From Bacillota bacterium (GTDB lineage Bacteria > Bacillota > Dethiobacteria > DTU022), in the NCBI GenBank assembly GCA_012510305.1, contig JAAZIE010000146.1, forward strand, positions 1-5,318: 5,318 bases of DNA, given 5' to 3'. The notes under the pieces were generated by a model. That model saw only the letters and a list, made by a program, of their open reading frames with translations. It was not told where the DNA came from and searched no databases. Shown piece by piece: positions 4,941 through 5,318 of the stretch (the stretch's first letter is position 1; each line of letters opens with the position of its first letter). Position numbers and translations under genes: made by a program.

Positions 4941-4982
4941 CCATGTTATGAACCGGTGGAGCGGCCGCCCCTGGTTGAATTA

Positions 4983-5318
4983 TCAATCGACAAGCTCGAT
5001 GATCACCATGGGGGCGCTGTCACCGCGACGCGGCCCCAGGGGAATGATGCGGGTGTATCCGCCTTCTCTCGCTTCACACCGGGGACCGATCTTTTCAAAC
5101 AGCTCCTTGACCACGGTTTCATCGTACAGGTTCGCCAGGACCTGGCGCCGCGCTTGCAGATCGCCCTGCTTCGCCAGGGTGATCATTTTCTCGGCAGCCG
5201 GCCGGATCGCTTTTGCCTTGGCGGCGGTTGTTTTGATCCGCCCATTTTTCAGCAAAGCGGTCACCTGGCTGCGGAGCAGCGCCTTTCTGGGTCCGCTTTT
5301 CCGGCTAAGTTTTTGATA
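4983..5318 (-). CDS. rplQ: Large ribosomal subunit protein bL17, partial (N-terminus beyond window edge)
   Basis: This is ribosomal protein bL17 of the 50S subunit, which sits near the peptide exit tunnel. The visible 111 residues run from YQKLSRKSGPRKALLRSQ at the right edge to the stop TGA. The N-terminal segment has the L17 pattern Y-x-K-L-x-R-x-x-x-x-R-K-A-L-L-R. Further family marks are KNGRIKTTAAKAKAIRP, the E-K-M-I-T-L-A-K stretch, and the C-terminal GGYTRI...RRGDSAPM-x-IELVD, which closely matches the usual end of the family. About 113 residues is normal for L17, so only the start codon and perhaps one or two residues are missing. An in-frame GTG at 5264 is internal (the V of SQVTALL), because clear L17 homology continues upstream of it. 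In Firmicutes rplQ follows rpoA and ends the alpha operon. The terminator-like stem at 4882-4940 fits that. Confidence 0.97.
   Translation of the reverse strand, partial: YQKLSRKSGPRKALLRSQVTALLKNGRIKTTAAKAKAIRPAAEKMITLAKQGDLQARRQVLANLYDETVVKELFEKIGPRCEAREGGYTRIIPLGPRRGDSAPMVIIELVD

Noticed and set aside
4983..5264. A 93-residue rplQ starting at the GTG at 5264
   Set aside because: Clear L17 homology (YQKLSRKSGPRKALLRSQ) continues upstream to the window edge, so this GTG encodes an internal valine.
4894..5316. A 140-codon plus-strand frame opposite rplQ
   Set aside because: It lies opposite a confidently identified ribosomal protein and its translation resembles nothing known.

Overview
The window is a ribosomal-protein and housekeeping neighbourhood from a fairly GC-rich member of the Bacillota, most likely class Clostridia. 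The evidence for this is the gene order, read on the minus strand from high to low coordinates: rplQ, ecfA1, ecfA2, ecfT, truA, rplM, rpsI. This is the classic distal end of the S10/spc/alpha ribosomal supercluster in Firmicutes. Strong Shine-Dalgarno sequences, two TTG starts and a textbook sigma-A promoter fit that assignment. The interspersed repeats at the left end resemble ones I associate with Clostridia genomes, but I cannot name a genus from the sequence.

Layout from right to left: positions 4983-5318 hold nearly all of rplQ (L17), cut by the window edge at its N-terminus. The 205-base gap 4778-4982 holds a terminator-like stem-loop, a candidate promoter and a second strong hairpin. 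Positions 2296-4777 hold the three-gene energising module of an ECF (energy-coupling factor) vitamin/metal transporter: two ATPases and the transmembrane EcfT. The genes are overlapped by 25 and 4 bases, so they are almost certainly one translationally coupled unit. Then comes truA (tRNA pseudouridine synthase, 1507-2247). A strong promoter lies at 1437-1465, followed by rplM (L13) and rpsI (S9), which overlap by 8 bases. An intrinsic terminator at 492-527 closes the cluster.

Positions 1-491 contain no gene I can support. They hold several repeat or palindromic structures: two 35-base copies of one element (33/35 identical), a heptameric tandem repeat abutting the second copy, a perfect 20-base palindrome, a pair of TACA/TGTA palindromes two helical turns apart, and a hairpin next to the terminator.

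The genes serve translation (L17, L13, S9, TruA) and micronutrient uptake. No substrate-binding S component is encoded here, so the ECF module is probably the shared (group II) type that energises S components encoded elsewhere. I see no clear undescribed multi-gene system. The most interesting signals are the repeat-dense left end, a possible -1 slippery site exactly at the ecfA1/ecfA2 junction, and an rpsI ribosome-binding site embedded in an extended L13 tail.
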